From assembly GCA_937900215.1 (NCBI GenBank), contig CALCFH010000338.1, positions 1 through 8,243 on the forward strand: DNA of 8,243 nucleotides, written 5' to 3'. The notes under the pieces are model-generated. The model was not told the origin of the DNA. It ran no database searches and saw only the letters and a list, made by a program, of their open reading frames with translations. The translations under genes and the position numbers were made by a program. Of this stretch, positions 6,580 to 8,243 are shown piece by piece. The DNA comes from an uncultured Cryomorphaceae bacterium (lineage in GTDB: Bacteria > Bacteroidota > Bacteroidia > Flavobacteriales > Schleiferiaceae). The stretch's first letter is position 1; every line of letters begins with the position of its first letter.

Positions 6580-7180
6580 AGGGCATGGATTCAACGGATT
6601 CTACATTGCAATACAGATCAAGTCCTGAAACATATGTCAATCCATCAGGCAGAGGCAGTTCTTCGGAGTCTAAGCGGCTGTATCCAATTTCAATTTTTTT
6701 AATTTCTGAAACCAAGAAATGGGTAGAATTAGATTGAATTCTGATTTTTTCTTTTGGTTCAAGCAACATTCTCACTGTAGCCTCCTTAATAAGAGGAATT
6801 GGATGATCTAGTCCTGCTACTTTTTGAAGGCCACAGATCTGAAAATCATTTACATCTTCATCCCAATTGGCAGAAGCAGAGTGCATTTCTTTATGTAGGG
6901 AAAAAGGCAAGCTATTCAAGCTGAATAGCTTGGTTTCGCTAATATTTCTAAGAGAATGAAGCCTATTTAGGCTAGGTCTAAATACAATTCCAATTAACGG
7001 GGGATTGGCTCCAACATGAACTACAGAGCTAAAGAGTGCTAAGTTTTCACCAAAATCAGGATGAAAAGAACCCAAAATCCAAGCCGCTTTTGCACCTGTT
7101 ATTCTATTGATAAAGTCTCTTCTATATGATCGATCTAAGTTTGCTATCTCTTCAGATGAAAGGGTCTTTATTTTTTCCAT
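6563..7180 (-). CDS. Flavin-reductase-like FMN-binding split-barrel protein
   Basis: A 205-residue protein of the flavin-reductase-like family (FMN-binding split barrel). Relatives bind FMN and use NAD(P)H to reduce flavin. Seen: FINRITGAKAAWILGS (23-38), then GENLALFSSVVHVGANPPLI (44-63), the core of the fold with Asn46, Ser51-Ser52 and the NPP turn, and FRP (67-69), HSLRNI (75-80) and a later conserved ANWDEDVNDF (104-113), where family members often carry S-x-x-x-x-x-DEF-like text. No signal peptide or membrane helix. Starts at ATG 7180, two bases after the SDR stop, so translation is probably coupled, and ends inside the photolyase start. The position between an SDR gene and photolyase suggests it supplies or protects reduced flavin, but that is inference; its actual substrate is unknown. 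The coding strand contains a 25-base palindrome at 6908-6932. Confidence 0.85.
   Translation of the reverse strand: MEKIKTLSSEEIANLDRSYRRDFINRITGAKAAWILGSFHPDFGENLALFSSVVHVGANPPLIGIVFRPSLNRLHSLRNISETKLFSLNSLPFSLHKEMHSASANWDEDVNDFQICGLQKVAGLDHPIPLIKEATVRMLLEPKEKIRIQSNSTHFLVSEIKKIEIGYSRLDSEELPLPDGLTYVSGLDLYCNVESVESMPYASSK
6908..6932. repeat. 25-base palindrome with 11-bp arms and 3-base loop, inside the flavin reductase gene
   Basis: CAAGCTATTCA (6908-6918), AGC (6919-6921), TGAATAGCTTG (6922-6932): the arms are perfect reverse complements. It codes for KLFSLNSL in the flavin reductase gene, so it is not in a free regulatory gap. It could fold as a strong RNA hairpin in the operon transcript or be bound by a dimeric protein; no U-run follows, so it is not an intrinsic terminator. 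May be chance. Confidence 0.7.
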
Positions 7181-7182
7181 TC

Positions 7183-7881
7183 TTAGCTTCGAAGGGTAGA
7201 CATACCGCCGTCTACTGCAATGATCTGACCTGTAATCCAGCCTGATTTTTCAGATAGCAAGAAACAAGCGGCTTCAGCAACATCTTTCGGATCACCAATT
7301 TTTTTCATTGGATTGCGATTGGCATTGTTTTCTCTTTTTGCGTCTGTATTGAGAAGAGGTTGAGCGAGATTTGTGTCTGTCAAAGAAGGGGCAATGGCGT
7401 TAAATCGAATAGCAGGGGCAAATTCTGCTGCTAGAGATCTAATTAATCCTTCTATTGCACCTTTGGCAGAAGCGATAGAAGTATGAAAAGGCATTCCTGT
7501 AGTTACGGCAACCGTAGAGAAAAGAACCACGGAAGGATTAGAAGCCTTTTTAAGACCTGGGAGAGCATGCTGAATAAAGTGAACAGCACCTAAAAAGTTG
7601 ATCTCATATTCCTCTTTAAAATCTTCAATACTTAATCGATTAAAAGGTCTTAAATGAATGGTGCCAGGCATATAGAGCAATCCGTCTATGATCTCAGGTA
7701 ATTGGGGTCTGCTTAAAAAATCATTTGCATTGTAGTTGTGATATTCAACTCCTTCGGCATATCCTGTTTCTGCAGCGTTTCGGGCGAACGCAATAACTCT
7801 ATGTCCTTGCTGGATTAGGATTTCAGCGGCGGCCAATCCGATTCCTGAGTTGCCACCCACTATTACTATTGTCTTGCTCAT
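7183..7881 (-). CDS. SDR-family protein with degenerate catalytic site
   Basis: A 232-residue member of the short-chain dehydrogenase/reductase family (Rossmann fold). Seen: VGGNSGIG (8-15), the nucleotide-binding loop; Arg34 in AFARN after strand 2, suggesting NADP(H) over NAD(H); the usual NNAG site reads YMPG (70-73); Asn95 in EINFLGAV is kept; the catalytic segment FSTVAVTTGMPFHTSIASAK (121-140) has Thr123 where Ser is expected, Ile136 where Tyr is expected, and Lys140 in place. The C-terminal signature IAVDGGMSTL (221-230) is intact, as are IAPSLTDTNLA (163-173) and the GDPKDVAEAACFLLS stretch (196-210). So the fold and cofactor site look real while the proton-donating Tyr is missing. 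ATG at 7881 overlaps the folE stop (ATGA), and the stop lies two bases before the flavin reductase ATG. Placement after folE invites a role in pterin chemistry, yet the FolM-type TGxxxRIG loop is absent. Reaction unknown. Confidence 0.9.
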   Translation of the reverse strand: MSKTIVIVGGNSGIGLAAAEILIQQGHRVIAFARNAAETGYAEGVEYHNYNANDFLSRPQLPEIIDGLLYMPGTIHLRPFNRLSIEDFKEEYEINFLGAVHFIQHALPGLKKASNPSVVLFSTVAVTTGMPFHTSIASAKGAIEGLIRSLAAEFAPAIRFNAIAPSLTDTNLAQPLLNTDAKRENNANRNPMKKIGDPKDVAEAACFLLSEKSGWITGQIIAVDGGMSTLRS

Positions 7882-8243
7882 TTGTTGTATATGTGTTTTA
7901 AGAATTCATTTTTCACTTCGGTCTCTTTGAACTTCCCGCCAAAAAACGAAGTAAGAGTACTACTGGCATCGTCTTCAATACCTCTTGTTTTTACACAGAA
8001 GTGCTCTGCATCTAAAACAATAGCAACGTCTTCGGTCATTAAAACCTCTTGTAATTCCTTAGCTATTTGCTGAGTAAGTCGTTCTTGAACCTGTGGTCTT
8101 TTTGAGAAATACCGAACAATTCTATTGATTTTCGAAAGACCAATTACAAAACCACTAGATATGTAGGCAACATGCGCAACCCCTATGATGGGTACGAGAT
8201 GGTGCTCACAATAGCTATGTACCTTTATTCCCTTTTCAACTAG
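7878..8243 (-). CDS. folE: GTP cyclohydrolase I, C-terminal part (5' end outside window)
   Basis: Reading the minus strand from the right edge, 121 codons are open to TGA at 7880-7878. They match the C-terminal part of FolE, a homodecamer that turns GTP into 7,8-dihydroneopterin triphosphate, the first step of folate and other pterin synthesis. Seen: SYCEHHLVPIIG (10-21 of the fragment), giving zinc ligands Cys12 and His15 with His14 next to them; GLSKINRIVRYFSKRPQVQE (35-54), a very conserved stretch; and DAEHFCVKTRGIED (78-91), with the third zinc ligand Cys83. The full enzyme is usually about 190-225 residues, so roughly half is missing. The stop overlaps the SDR start by four bases (ATGA), which makes folE the first gene visible of the five-gene unit; promoter and any earlier gene lie beyond the window. 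It is separate from housekeeping folate genes here, but whether the genome has a second folE cannot be seen. Confidence 0.95.
   Translation of the reverse strand, partial: LVEKGIKVHSYCEHHLVPIIGVAHVAYISSGFVIGLSKINRIVRYFSKRPQVQERLTQQIAKELQEVLMTEDVAIVLDAEHFCVKTRGIEDDASSTLTSFFGGKFKETEVKNEFLKHIYNK

Noticed and set aside
7183..7881. FolM (dihydromonapterin reductase) as identity of the SDR protein next to folE
   Set aside because: The FolM-type TGxxxRIG loop is absent and the catalytic Tyr is missing, so the name cannot be supported.
7882..8073. Open frame of 63 codons on the plus strand at the right edge
   Set aside because: It is antisense to folE, whose zinc ligands and conserved motifs are plain on the minus strand.

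Overview
The window looks like the chromosome of a Bacteroidota bacterium, most probably Flavobacteriales. The base composition is AT-rich. Shine-Dalgarno sequences are scarce, one promoter has the Bacteroidota-type TTG-N18-TAnnTTTG form, and the gene content (lpxB next to comEC, a ComEC without the metallo-beta-lactamase domain, folE/SDR/flavin reductase/photolyase) fits that group. This assignment is inference from sequence style; no marker gene was searched. All of the window is genic. The longest non-coding stretch is about 100 bases (3933-4033), and there is no RNA gene, insertion sequence or CRISPR array.

Left part (1-3537, + strand): a tightly packed run of lpxB (3' part only; last step-but-few of lipid A synthesis), a secreted SpoIID/LytB-domain protein (predicted peptidoglycan-cleaving enzyme) and comEC (DNA-uptake channel). 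The genes overlap or nearly abut. The second and third both have problematic starts: the SpoIID gene has no ATG/GTG/TTG between its signal peptide and a point deep inside lpxB, and comEC seems to start at a TTG placed directly after an in-frame TGA.

Middle (3525-4744): a single-domain response regulator (- strand), whose end overlaps the end of comEC by 13 bases, and a divergent monofunctional peptidoglycan glycosyltransferase (mtgA, + strand). The mtgA promoter lies so close to the ATG that a leaderless transcript is likely. The two genes end or start within the same 0.1-kb divergent gap.

Right part (4751-8243, - strand): a five-gene unit read from right to left: folE (GTP cyclohydrolase I, 5' end outside the window), an SDR-family protein with a degenerate catalytic site, a flavin-reductase-like FMN protein, a class I CPD photolyase, and a Bcp/PrxQ peroxiredoxin. 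Every junction is an overlap or a 2-base gap, so the five are almost certainly co-transcribed and translationally coupled. Together they suggest a light/oxidative-damage module: pterin synthesis (possible source of a folate/pterin antenna), flavin handling, light-driven DNA repair and peroxide removal. The functional link is inference from arrangement. The most unusual member is the SDR protein, where Tyr and Ser of the usual active site are replaced by Ile and Thr while the cofactor loop and Lys remain.
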